The notes under the pieces: model-generated
The model's input: the letters and a program-made list of their open reading frames with translations, nothing else
What the model was told of the DNA's origin: nothing
The model's database searches: none
Position numbers and translations under genes: made by a program
Source: Streptomyces tibetensis
Lineage (GTDB): Bacteria; Actinomycetota; Actinomycetes; Streptomycetales; Streptomycetaceae
Direction of reading: 5' to 3'
DNA: 64,000 nt
Assembly (NCBI RefSeq): GCF_007655005.1
Contig: NZ_SZVW01000003.1
Coordinates: 248,001-312,000, forward strand
Part shown: positions 10,183 to 17,698 of the stretch, in pieces
Layout of the letters: each line of letters begins with the position of its first letter
Numbering within the stretch: the stretch's first letter is position 1

Positions 10183-11378
10183 CCGCGCAGCAGGAGTACG
10201 CCGGGCGGTGGCAGGGCGCGCTCATGAACAACTACGGCACCCCACTGCTGCCCCTGGAGCGCGGCGCGGGCACCAAGGTGTGGGACGCCGACGGCAATGC
10301 GTACCTCGACTTCGTCGGCGGCATCGCCACCAACGCCCTCGGCCACGCCCACCCGGCGATCGTCGAGGCCGTCAGCCGGCAGATCGGTTCCCTCGGCCAC
10401 ATCTCCAACTTCTTCATGGCCGAGCCGACCGTCGCCCTCGCCGAACGGCTGCTCACCCTGTTCGGCCGGGACGGCAAGGTCTTCTTCTGCAACTCCGGCG
10501 CCGAGGCCAACGAGGCCGCCTTCAAGATCGGCCGGCTGACCGGGCGGACCCACATCGTGGCCACCGAGGGCGCCTTCCACGGGCGGACCATGGGCGCCCT
10601 GGCGCTGACCGGCCAGCAGGGCAAGCGGGAGCCGTTCCTGCCCCTGCCCGGCGATGTCACGCACGTGCCGTTCGGCGACGCGCAGGCCCTGGCCGCCGCC
10701 GTCACCGAGGAGACCGCGCTCGTCATCATCGAGCCGATCCAGGGCGAGCTCGGCGTCGTCGTCCCGCCCGCCGGTTACCTCAAGGCGGCCCGGGCCATCA
10801 CGGCGGCGACCGGGGCGCTCCTCGTCCTCGACGAGGTGCAGACCGGCATCGGCCGGACCGGGCACTGGTTCGAGTACCAGGCCCACGAGGGCGTCCTGCC
10901 CGACGTCGTCACCCTCGCCAAGCAGCTGGGCGGCGGCCTGCCGCTCGGCGCGACCGTCGCCTTCGGGCGGGCCGCCGACCTGCTCCAGCCCGGCCAGCAC
11001 GGCACGACCTTCGGCGGCAACCCCGTGGCCTGCGCCGCCGGGCTCGCCGTCCTCGACACCATCGCGAACGAGGGGTTGCTGGAGAACGTCAAGCGGCAGA
11101 GCGAGAGGTTGCGGGACGGAATCGAGGGCCTCGGCCATCAGTTGATCGATTTCGTCCGGGGTACGGGACTCCTCCTGGGTATCGTGCTCACCGAGCCGCT
11201 GGCGCCCCAGGTGCGCGAGGCGGCTCAGGAGGCCGGATTCCTCGTGAACGTGCCCGCCCCCGACGTCGTACGGCTGATGCCGCCGCTGAACCTGCGCGAC
11301 GACGAGGTGGACGCGTTCCTCGGGGCGCTGCCCGGCATCCTCCAGGCAGTGAGCGGGGACGGACGATCCGGGGAATGA
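10179..11378 (+). CDS. argD: Acetylornithine aminotransferase
   Basis: ArgD is a PLP enzyme that converts N-acetylglutamate semialdehyde to N-acetylornithine using glutamate. The 399-residue sequence shows the class III aminotransferase motifs: [11 protein letters not shown] near residue 106, [15 protein letters not shown] near 215, and the Schiff-base lysine K248 in [26 protein letters not shown] follows as expected. It begins on the ATGA shared with argB and is separated from argR by 7 bases. In some bacteria ArgD also serves lysine synthesis. Confidence 0.97.
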   Translation: MTAQQEYAGRWQGALMNNYGTPLLPLERGAGTKVWDADGNAYLDFVGGIATNALGHAHPAIVEAVSRQIGSLGHISNFFMAEPTVALAERLLTLFGRDGKVFFCNSGAEANEAAFKIGRLTGRTHIVATEGAFHGRTMGALALTGQQGKREPFLPLPGDVTHVPFGDAQALAAAVTEETALVIIEPIQGELGVVVPPAGYLKAARAITAATGALLVLDEVQTGIGRTGHWFEYQAHEGVLPDVVTLAKQLGGGLPLGATVAFGRAADLLQPGQHGTTFGGNPVACAAGLAVLDTIANEGLLENVKRQSERLRDGIEGLGHQLIDFVRGTGLLLGIVLTEPLAPQVREAAQEAGFLVNVPAPDVVRLMPPLNLRDDEVDAFLGALPGILQAVSGDGRSGE

Positions 11379-11385
11379 GACGACG

Positions 11386-11931
11386 ATGAGTCAGGCGCAG
11401 GACCACGAGCAGCCGGGGGCGAACGGGCCCGCCGTGCCGCAGACCCGCACCGCCCGCCACCGCCGGATCGTGGACATCCTCAACCGGCAGCCGGTCCGGT
11501 CGCAGAGCCAGCTGGCGAAGCTGCTCGCCGACGACGGGCTGAGCGTCACGCAGGCCACGCTCAGCCGGGACCTGGACGAGCTGAACGCGGTGAAGATCCG
11601 CAACGCCGACGGCGACCTGATCTACGCGGTGCCCAGCGAGGGCGGCTTCCGTACGCCCCGGGCGCCGCTGGGCGGGTCGGCGAAGGAGGAGCGGATGCGG
11701 CGGCTCTCGCAGGAGCTGCTGATCTCCGCGGAGGCCTCGGCGAATCTCGTGGTGCTGCGTACTCCTCCGGGGGCGGCGCAGTTCCTGGCCTCGGCCATCG
11801 ACCAGGCCGAGCTGCACGACATTCTGGGGACGATCGCCGGTGACGACACGCTGATGTTGATCAGCAGGAACCCCGACGGGGGACAGGCACTGGCCGATCA
11901 TTTGCTGAGGTTGGCACAGAACGGGCACTAG
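11386..11931 (+). CDS. argR: Arginine repressor
   Basis: ArgR senses arginine and represses the arginine genes by binding ARG boxes as a hexamer. The 181-residue protein has a non-conserved head of about 20 residues, a winged helix at about 22-90 ([20 protein letters not shown], then [19 protein letters not shown]), and a C-terminal arginine-binding domain with the GDD motif in [15 protein letters not shown]. It is the last gene of argCJBDR, so it is probably autoregulated. ARG-box-like sites before argC and argH are the likely targets in this window. Confidence 0.97.
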   Translation: MSQAQDHEQPGANGPAVPQTRTARHRRIVDILNRQPVRSQSQLAKLLADDGLSVTQATLSRDLDELNAVKIRNADGDLIYAVPSEGGFRTPRAPLGGSAKEERMRRLSQELLISAEASANLVVLRTPPGAAQFLASAIDQAELHDILGTIAGDDTLMLISRNPDGGQALADHLLRLAQNGH

Positions 11932-11964
11932 CTAGGGGTTGTCGTTCGTCTGCGGGCGCGCTGC

Positions 11965-11991
11965 GGCTGGTCGCGCTGTTCCGCGCGCCCC
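11965..11991 (-). repeat. Dispersed intergenic repeat, type A variant
   Basis: The minus strand reads GGGGCGCGCGGAACAGCGCG followed by ACCAGCC. Related copies occur at 12066, 20769, 24072, 24141, 24210 and 27689, always between genes. Confidence 0.7.
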
Positions 11992-12065
11992 TTCAGGGCG
12001 CTGACCCAGCTGTGGGCATGTGTGGCCGTATGGGTGCCGGTGGTGGGTGTGTGCGGGTGCGTTGT

Positions 12066-12092
12066 GGCTGGTCGCGCTGTTCCGCGCGCCCC
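12066..12092 (-). repeat. Dispersed intergenic repeat, type A variant
   Basis: This is identical in its core to the copy about 100 bases upstream and has the same orientation. The two copies and the shared flanks suggest a local duplication. Confidence 0.7.
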
Positions 12093-12154
12093 TGGGTCGG
12101 GTCCGCTGCGGGCAGTCGTGCCGCCAGGGCGGCACGGGTGGGCGTGGGGGTCGC

Positions 12155-12187
12155 CCGTGCTCGAGCGAGCCGAGAGCTTGGGGGAGG
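12155..12187 (+). repeat. Dispersed repeat, type B (CTCGAGC element)
   Basis: The core reads GTGCTCGAGCGAGCC then GAGAGCTTGGGGGAGG. A second copy lies at 57173-57207, inside the first codons of a YesL-like gene. The element contains the palindrome CTCGAG. Confidence 0.65.
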
Positions 12188-12232
12188 CGCCCCGCCACGC
12201 CGGGCTGCGGACCCACCCGCCCCAGCCAGAAC

Positions 12233-13036
12233 TCACCCCAGCCGTGCCGCCAACCCGCCGGTGCAACGCACCTCGTCCCCGGCCGTGATCAGCAGCGCTT
12301 CCACGTCCGGCAGCGACTCCAGCCACGCCAGGCCCTCCCGCGAGCCCATCGCGAACGCGGCCGTCGCCCAGCAGTCCACCCACGTCAGCCGGGGGCCCAC
12401 CACCGTCACGGCGACCAGGTCGGTCACGGCGGAACGCCCCGTACGGGGGTCGACTATGTGGTCCCCGCGCTCCGCCGTCCCGGACGTGGCCACGGACAGT
12501 TCCTCCGCCCCGGCCGCCGAGACGACCGCCGCGAGACCCCCCGGACGCAACGGGTCGGACACGCCCACGCGCCACGGTCGCTGCCCACCCGGTGTCCCGA
12601 GCAGTTGCACATCGCCGCCGCCGTTCAGGTTCACCCCGCACACCCCGGGCACCTCCGCCAGCAGCCGTGCCGCCCGCTCGACCGCCCAGCCCTTCACGAT
12701 GCCGGTCGGATCGAGGCGGCCCTGGTACGACGTGCTGAACCAGCCGTCGCTCAGCCGCTCGGCCTCGGCGGCCAGTTCCAGCACCTCGGCGACCTCGGGA
12801 TCGCACTGCGCGACGGTCACCTCACCGCGCTGCAGCCGTGAGATCTGGCTGTCCTCGCGGTACGTGCTGAACACCTCGTCGACCCGGTGCAGCCCGGCCA
12901 CGGCCTCGTCCAGGGCCGTGCGCACGGCGGCCGGTTCCCCGCCGCGGACGTCGAAGGAGAAGACGGTCCCCATCGTCTCCTCGGCATGACGTACCGCGGC
13001 GGGAGCCTGTGCGGAGTCGGCCACCGTGTCAGCCAC
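12233..13036 (-). CDS. apbE: FAD:protein FMN transferase (ApbE family)
   Basis: ApbE enzymes split FAD and attach the FMN part to a Thr or Ser of target proteins. The 267-residue protein shows ETMGTVFSFDV at the start, RLDPTGIVKGWAVERA, NLNGGGDVQLLG, and the FAD-binding HIVDPRTG followed by the aspartate/threonine-rich loop. The GTG start overlaps the end of the FMN-binding repeat gene by 8 bases, so the two are translationally coupled. That neighbour carries five SGAT flavinylation motifs and is the obvious substrate. No signal peptide or lipobox is seen, unlike many ApbE lipoproteins, which suggests that it acts in the cytoplasm. Confidence 0.93.
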   Translation of the reverse strand: MADTVADSAQAPAAVRHAEETMGTVFSFDVRGGEPAAVRTALDEAVAGLHRVDEVFSTYREDSQISRLQRGEVTVAQCDPEVAEVLELAAEAERLSDGWFSTSYQGRLDPTGIVKGWAVERAARLLAEVPGVCGVNLNGGGDVQLLGTPGGQRPWRVGVSDPLRPGGLAAVVSAAGAEELSVATSGTAERGDHIVDPRTGRSAVTDLVAVTVVGPRLTWVDCWATAAFAMGSREGLAWLESLPDVEALLITAGDEVRCTGGLAARLG

Positions 13037-14720
13037 CGGCCTGGTCCAGCGCGGACTGGAGGGACTGCTTGTAGCCCGCGCTGGTGTACGTCGCCCCGGA
13101 CACGGCGTCGATCTGCGCGTTCCCGGCCGCCACGGCCGCCTGGTTGAGGCGGGGGACGGAGGAGGAGGTGATCTGGTCGCTGCGGCCGCCCTTGGGGGCC
13201 TGGACCGCCTCGGCCTTGGTGATCTTCCCACCGGCGACGGTCACCCGCACCTGCACCGGCCCGTACTGCGTCTGCGCCACGCTGCCGGTCAGCGTCTGCG
13301 TCGCCGCCTGGCCGCCCCCCGAACCCGCCGCCTGCGAGGAACCGCCCTGGGCCGGCGCCTTGTCGAGCGCCGACTGGAGCGACTTCTTGTACCCGGCGCT
13401 CGTGTACGTGGCGCCCGAGACCGCGTCGATGTCCGCGGTTCCGGCCGTCACGGCCGCCTGGTTGAGGCGGGGGACGGAGGAGGAGGTGATCTGGTCGCTG
13501 CGGCCGCCCTTGGGGGCCTGGACCGCCTCGGCCTTGGTGATCTTCCCACCGGCGACGGTCACCCGCACCTGCACCGGCCCGTACTGCGTCTGCGCCACGC
13601 TGCCGGTCAGCGTCTGCGTCGCCGCCTGGCCGCCCCCCGAACCCGCCGCCTGCGAGGAACCGCCCTGGGCCGGCGCCTTGTCGAGCGCCGACTGGAGCGA
13701 CTTCTTGTACCCGGCGCTCGTGTACGTGGCGCCCGAGACCGCGTCGATGTCCGCGGTTCCGGCCGTCACGGCCGCCTGGTTGAGGCGGGGGACGGAGGAG
13801 GAGGTGATCTGGTCGCTGCGGCCGCCCTTGGGGGCCTGGACCGCCTCGGCCTTGGTGATCTTCCCGCCGGCGACGGTCACCCGCACCTGCACCGGCCCGT
13901 ACTGCGTCTGCGCCACGCTGCCGGTCAGCGTCTGCGTCGCCGCCTGGCCGCCCCCCGAACCCGCCGCCTGCGAGGAACCGCCCTGGGCCGGCGCCTTGTC
14001 GAGCGCCGACTGGAGCGACTTCTTGTACCCGGCGCTCGTGTACGTGGCGCCCGAGACCGCGTCGATGTCCGCGGTTCCGGCCGTCACGGCCGCCTGGTTG
14101 AGGCGGGGGACGGAGGAGGAGGTGATCTGGTCGCTGCGGCCGCCCTTGGGGGCCTGGACCGCCTCGGCCTTGGTGATCTTCCCGCCGGCGACGGTCACCC
14201 GGACCTGCACCGGCCCGTACTGCGTCTGAGCGACATCGCCCGTCAGCGTCTGCGCGCCGCCCGAACCCTGCTGCGCTCCGGCCGACGCCTTCGCCTTGTC
14301 CAGGGCCGACTGGAGCGACTTCTTGTAGCCGGCGCTGGTGTACGTCGCCCCGGAGACCGCGTCGATGTCCGCGCTCTGCGCCGCCACCACGGCTTGGTTC
14401 AGGCGCGGCACCGAGCTGGCGGTGATCTGGTCGCTGCGGCCGCCCTTGGGGGCCTGGACCGCCTCGGCCTGGGTGATCTTGCCGTTGCTCATGGTCAGGC
14501 GGACCTGCACCGCGCCGTACTGCGTCTGCGCCGCGTCACCGGTGACCGCGCCGTTCACGCCGCCCTGCGGTGCCTGCCCGGCCGCCGCGGGCGGTGCCTG
14601 CCCCGCCGCCTGGGCGGACCCCGGGTCGGAGGCCGGCTTCAGGGACAGCAGCAGCACGATCCCGGAGACGGTGGCTGCGCCGGCGAGCACGGCACGCCGG
14701 ACGGGGTGAGACTTCCTCAT
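13029..14720 (-). CDS. Exported protein with five FMN-binding domains
   Basis: The 563-residue protein has an N-terminal export segment (VRRAVLAGAATVSGIVLLL) containing a twin-arginine pair, an Ala/Pro/Gln linker, then five FMN_bind domains of about 85 residues. Each ends in DAVSGATYTSAGYK; the SGAT threonines are at about T126, T226, T332, T438 and T544 and should each carry covalent FMN. Linkers of about 20 residues rich in Gly, Ala, Ser and Gln join domains 2-5. Domains 2-4 are almost identical in DNA (period 318 bases). The gene lies between a membrane reductase and apbE, which fits a relay that carries electrons from NAD(P)H to outside acceptors. The final acceptor is unknown. Confidence 0.92.
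   Translation of the reverse strand: MRKSHPVRRAVLAGAATVSGIVLLLSLKPASDPGSAQAAGQAPPAAAGQAPQGGVNGAVTGDAAQTQYGAVQVRLTMSNGKITQAEAVQAPKGGRSDQITASSVPRLNQAVVAAQSADIDAVSGATYTSAGYKKSLQSALDKAKASAGAQQGSGGAQTLTGDVAQTQYGPVQVRVTVAGGKITKAEAVQAPKGGRSDQITSSSVPRLNQAAVTAGTADIDAVSGATYTSAGYKKSLQSALDKAPAQGGSSQAAGSGGGQAATQTLTGSVAQTQYGPVQVRVTVAGGKITKAEAVQAPKGGRSDQITSSSVPRLNQAAVTAGTADIDAVSGATYTSAGYKKSLQSALDKAPAQGGSSQAAGSGGGQAATQTLTGSVAQTQYGPVQVRVTVAGGKITKAEAVQAPKGGRSDQITSSSVPRLNQAAVTAGTADIDAVSGATYTSAGYKKSLQSALDKAPAQGGSSQAAGSGGGQAATQTLTGSVAQTQYGPVQVRVTVAGGKITKAEAVQAPKGGRSDQITSSSVPRLNQAAVAAGNAQIDAVSGATYTSAGYKQSLQSALDQAGG
13084..14317. repeat. Tandem 318-bp repeats within FMN-binding gene
   Basis: The marker GTTGAGGCGGGGGACGG occurs at 13143, 13461, 13779 and 14097, exactly 318 bases apart (106 codons). 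Between them the DNA is nearly identical, with a few single-base changes such as CCACCG/CCGCCG. A fifth, more diverged unit lies upstream on the minus strand near 14396. Copy number is likely to vary between strains. Confidence 0.9.
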
Positions 14721-14760
14721 CGTTTCCCAAACTCCTGAAGGGCCGTTGGTGTCCCGTCGC

Positions 14761-16143
14761 TCACATCTCGAACGACTCGTGATGGATGCGGCGGGCGGGT
14801 ACTCCCGCTCCGCGCAGTGCCTCGTAGACCGACTGCGCGAAGCCGGGCGGCCCGCACATGAAGACGTCGTGGTCGTCGATGTCCGGGATCTTCCGCTGGA
14901 GTGACTCCGCGGAGATGTCCGGGCGTTCCCCCTCCGGGCTGTTGACCGCGTACATCAGCCGGGCACCGCGCTCGTCGGCGATCTTGGCGAGCTCGCCCCA
15001 CAGCGCCAGGTCCTGAGTGGTGTTGGCCCGGTAGAGGAGGGTGATGTCGCCGGACGCGCCCGGCAGCGTCTCGAACAGCGCCCGCATCGGTGTGATGCCG
15101 ACACCTCCCGCGACGAGCAGCACCTTGCCGCGGCTGCGGCGCTGCGCGGTCATCGCGCCGTACGGGCCCTCGGCCCACACCTTGGTGCCGGGCTCGAGAT
15201 CCCGCAGCCGGGAGGTGTGGTCACCGATCGCCTTCACCGTGATGCGCAGCATGTCCGGGCGGGGCGCCGCCGACAGCGAGTACGGGTGCGAACTGAAGCG
15301 CATGCCCGGCGCCTTGAACCGCCAGCGGAAGAAGTGCCCGGCCTCCGCGCCCATCCGGTGCAGCTTGCGCCCGCTGATCAGCACGGACACGATCCCCGGG
15401 GTCTCCTCGATGACCGCCGCGACGCGCATGCGGTGCCGCAGGTTCAGCCGGATCGGGGTGAGGATGCGGTACCAGACGACCAGCGCGGTCACCACGCCGT
15501 ACAGCCCGTACCAGAACGTCTTCGCGGCCGGCTCGACGGCGAACTCGTTGCCGGTCGTGATCTGGTGCCAGAACGTCATGTACACCGAGGCGTACGTGAG
15601 CAGGTGCACGTGGTACCAGGTGTCGTAGCCGATCAGGCGGCGCACCCCGCCGATCGACAGGATCCCGATGAGGAACAGCAGGCCCGTGCCGATGGCGGCC
15701 TTGCCCATGTCCGGCAGCTGGTTGATGGAGTCCGTCGTCTGCTGGACGATGTCGCCGAGTCCCTTGCCCGCCTGGAGCGCGTAGCCCCACATGGTGAGGA
15801 AGACGTGGGCCAGCACCAGACAGAGCGTGTAACGGCCGGTCATGGCGTGCCAGCGCGCCACCCGGTCGGTGCCCACCCGGCGCTCCAGCGCGGGCACCCG
15901 GGCCATCTGGAGCACCACCAGCGCCATGAGGTAACCGGCGAGCAGACCGGTGATCCGGCCCGCGGCCAGGATCTTGCTCGTGTCGTCGGCGAGGGACGGT
16001 GTGTTGTCCCACCACAGCCACAGCACGGCCGCCGCACCGGCCCACAGGGCGATCAGCAGCGGAACGGCGGGGGAGCGGCGCGGGCGGATGCGGCGCATCG
16101 TCTGGCGGCGGGCGGCACGTCCGCCTGCGAGCGTGGTGGTCAC
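14761..16143 (-). CDS. Membrane ferric-reductase-like NAD(P)H:heme/flavin oxidoreductase
   Basis: The 460-residue protein joins a ferric-reductase-type membrane domain (about six helices, residues 25-225) to a cytosolic FAD/NAD(P)H module (about 235-460). Histidines suited to bind heme occur in RWHAMTGRY, LAHVFL, YHVHLLTYAS and FWHQI. The flavin motif is HPYSLSAAP, the nucleotide motif is GGVGITPM, and the C-terminal FMCGPPGF is intact. It is the first gene of the unit that continues with the five-domain FMN-binding protein and apbE, so it likely passes electrons from cytosolic NAD(P)H across the membrane. A GTG with GGAGGA upstream is chosen as start; an in-frame ATG at 16194 would add 17 residues. 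Confidence 0.9.
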   Translation of the reverse strand: MTTTLAGGRAARRQTMRRIRPRRSPAVPLLIALWAGAAAVLWLWWDNTPSLADDTSKILAAGRITGLLAGYLMALVVLQMARVPALERRVGTDRVARWHAMTGRYTLCLVLAHVFLTMWGYALQAGKGLGDIVQQTTDSINQLPDMGKAAIGTGLLFLIGILSIGGVRRLIGYDTWYHVHLLTYASVYMTFWHQITTGNEFAVEPAAKTFWYGLYGVVTALVVWYRILTPIRLNLRHRMRVAAVIEETPGIVSVLISGRKLHRMGAEAGHFFRWRFKAPGMRFSSHPYSLSAAPRPDMLRITVKAIGDHTSRLRDLEPGTKVWAEGPYGAMTAQRRSRGKVLLVAGGVGITPMRALFETLPGASGDITLLYRANTTQDLALWGELAKIADERGARLMYAVNSPEGERPDISAESLQRKIPDIDDHDVFMCGPPGFAQSVYEALRGAGVPARRIHHESFEM

Positions 16144-16232
16144 GGTTCCTCCGTGGGGACTTGACCCTTGGCCCACAGATACGGACCGCGACACGGGAGT
16201 GTTCAGTCGTGCACCGAGTCGCGTGCGGACGG

Positions 16233-16251
16233 GCGTGACCGCTGGTCACGC
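16233..16251 (-). terminator. Short hairpin after L,D-transpeptidase gene
   Basis: GCGTGACC-GCT-GGTCACGC forms an 8-bp stem just beyond the L,D-transpeptidase stop codon. It could also serve as an operator ahead of the reductase gene. Confidence 0.4.
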
Positions 16252-16270
16252 TCACCCGGCCCCGCACCGT

Positions 16271-16969
16271 TCACAGGCGGGTGACGGCCGTGCTCCCGCT
16301 CTGCGTGCCCACGGCGATGTGCGGCCGCCGCGCGGGGTCGGCCCACCCGAGGATCCGCCGCATCGCCTTCTCGGACACGGAGACACAACCGGCCGTCGCC
16401 CCCCGCCCGTGGACATGGAGGAAGATGCCCGCACCGCGCCCCCGCACGGGCCGCTCGTAGTTGAAGCCGATGACGAGCGCGTGCGCGTACTGCGCGGCGT
16501 AGGTGATCAGGTGCTCGGACTCGGCGGCCCGGCAGTCGGCCGCACGCGGCTCGCTCCAGCGGTTGTAGGACCGGGAGTCGTTGTCCTGGCACCACCAGGA
16601 ATCCCGGTGCACCCGGCGGTAGGCGTACGCCGTCCCGCGCGGCGCGGCCTTGATGCCGAAGGCGTACGGCAGGTCGTAGAGGCCGGTGGGCGTGGTGTTC
16701 GTGCCCTGCTTGCGGGTGGCGCCCGCGGCGAGTCCGTTCGCTCCGAAACGGGCGGGTGCGGAGCCCCTCTTCACCCAGCGCCCGTCCTCGCGGTCCCACC
16801 AGGTGACCGTGCCCGTCGTCGAGGCCCGCTTCGGGGCCACCGCGGTGATCAGCTGGGTGCCGCCGCCGGTGTGGGCCATCCGGGCCGGCAGTGGTGGCGA
16901 GGGGGCGCCCGGACCGGCGCCGAGCACGATCAGGGAGGAGACGGCGAGGGCGACGGCACCGGGGCGCAT
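16271..16969 (-). CDS. Exported L,D-transpeptidase (YkuD) family protein
   Basis: The 232-residue protein has a signal peptide of about 22 residues (MRPGAVALAVSSLIVLGAGP). Its C-terminal half carries the YkuD catalytic motif as FLHVHGRGATAGCVSVSE, with the histidine, glycine and nucleophile cysteine in place. Such enzymes make 3-3 peptide cross-links in the cell wall or attach proteins to it; this short type without an Ig-like domain is common in streptomycetes. It lies 3 bases behind the PNPOx-like gene, forming a two-gene unit. Confidence 0.85.
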   Translation of the reverse strand: MRPGAVALAVSSLIVLGAGPGAPSPPLPARMAHTGGGTQLITAVAPKRASTTGTVTWWDREDGRWVKRGSAPARFGANGLAAGATRKQGTNTTPTGLYDLPYAFGIKAAPRGTAYAYRRVHRDSWWCQDNDSRSYNRWSEPRAADCRAAESEHLITYAAQYAHALVIGFNYERPVRGRGAGIFLHVHGRGATAGCVSVSEKAMRRILGWADPARRPHIAVGTQSGSTAVTRL

Positions 16970-16972
16970 GCC

Positions 16973-17560
16973 TCAGACGGTAGAGGGCGGCAGCGGCAAC
17001 GGCAGCCCGGGTAGTCCGTCCAGGCTGGTGGCGATGTGCTCCTTCTTGCTGAAGTACGCGCTGAGCGAGGCGTCGTCCTCCCGGGCGAACCGCTTGCCGT
17101 GCAGGTCCCGGTCCTCCTCGTACGCCATGAACGGGACCCCGTAACCGCACGTGTCGCGGACGAGTTCGGCGGTGACGACGATGATCGCGCGCAGGCCGTG
17201 CTGAGCCGGGTCGATGTCCGGGAAGTGCGCGAGCAGTTCCCCGAAGCGGGGATCGTCACGGAAGACCGGCTCGCCCCTGCCGTGCACGCGGACGATGTTC
17301 GGCGGGCCCTGGAAGGCGCACCACATCAGGGTGATCCGCCCGTTCTCCCGCAGATGGGCGATGGTCTCGGCGTTGGAACCGGCGAAGTCGAGGTAGGCCA
17401 CCGTGAGCTCGTCGAGCACCGCGAAGGAGCCCGTGAGGCCCTTGGGGGAGAGGTTGACGGTGCCGTCGGCGGCCAGGGGCGCGGTGGCGGTGAAGAAGAC
17501 CGGCTGTGCCTCGATGAAGGTGCGGAGCCGGCCGTCTATGCGCTCGTGTGTCTTTCCCAT
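16973..17560 (-). CDS. Pyridoxamine 5'-phosphate oxidase-like flavoprotein
   Basis: The 195-residue protein has the split-barrel PNPOx pattern: VFFTATAPLAADGTVNLSPK, AYLDFAGSNAETIAHL and NGRITLMWCAF near the N-terminus. Such proteins bind FMN, heme or F420; the true substrate is unknown. The C-terminal part (GVPFMAYEEDRDLHGKRF) belongs to a larger actinobacterial subfamily. A promoter (TTAGAC-N18-CATAAT) ends 8 bases before the ATG, predicting a leaderless mRNA. It probably shares a transcript with the L,D-transpeptidase gene. Confidence 0.85.
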   Translation of the reverse strand: MGKTHERIDGRLRTFIEAQPVFFTATAPLAADGTVNLSPKGLTGSFAVLDELTVAYLDFAGSNAETIAHLRENGRITLMWCAFQGPPNIVRVHGRGEPVFRDDPRFGELLAHFPDIDPAQHGLRAIIVVTAELVRDTCGYGVPFMAYEEDRDLHGKRFAREDDASLSAYFSKKEHIATSLDGLPGLPLPLPPSTV

Positions 17561-17568
17561 GTCGAACG

Positions 17569-17598
17569 ATTATGGCCGCAGATCTTTCGACCGTCTAA
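17569..17598 (-). promoter_or_regulatory. Leaderless-type promoter of PNPOx-like gene
   Basis: On the minus strand TTAGAC (17598-17593) and CATAAT (17574-17569) are 18 bases apart, and the ATG lies 8 bases after the -10 box. TCGAA/TTCGA half-sites flank the -10 region and could bind a regulator. Confidence 0.55.
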
Positions 17599-17605
17599 GG
17601 AATTG

Positions 17606-17634
17606 CGGGGTCCGGTCACCTCTGCCGGACCCCG
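17606..17634. terminator. Hairpin between PNPOx-like and repeat-protein genes
   Basis: CGGGGTCCGG and CCGGACCCCG form a 10-bp stem with a 9-nt loop. It is the second of two hairpins downstream of the secreted repeat protein on the minus strand. Confidence 0.6.
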
Positions 17635-17648
17635 CGCGGACGTCTGCC

Positions 17649-17685
17649 GTGGCCGCCCCGGCCGGCGCTCCCACGGGGCGGCCAC
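17649..17685 (-). terminator. Terminator of secreted repeat-protein gene
   Basis: GTGGCCGCCCCG and CGGGGCGGCCAC form a 12-bp stem with a 13-nt loop, starting 13 bases beyond the stop codon of the repeat-protein gene. Confidence 0.7.
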
Positions 17686-17698
17686 AGCGCCTGTCAGC

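Larger units (their letters stand above)
11932..12232. other. Intergenic region rich in dispersed repeats
   Basis: No gene is supported in these 301 bases. They hold two minus-strand copies of a GGGGCGCGCGGAACAGCGCG element and one copy of a CTCGAGC...CCGAGAGCTTGGGG element (each listed separately). argR and apbE converge here, so transcription from both sides should end in this stretch, but no clean terminator hairpin was identified. Confidence 0.6.

Noticed and set aside
13026..14738. Long plus-strand frame with four repeats opposite the FMN_bind gene
   Set aside because: It mirrors the tandem units of the real minus-strand gene and has Arg/Gly-rich low-complexity sequence.
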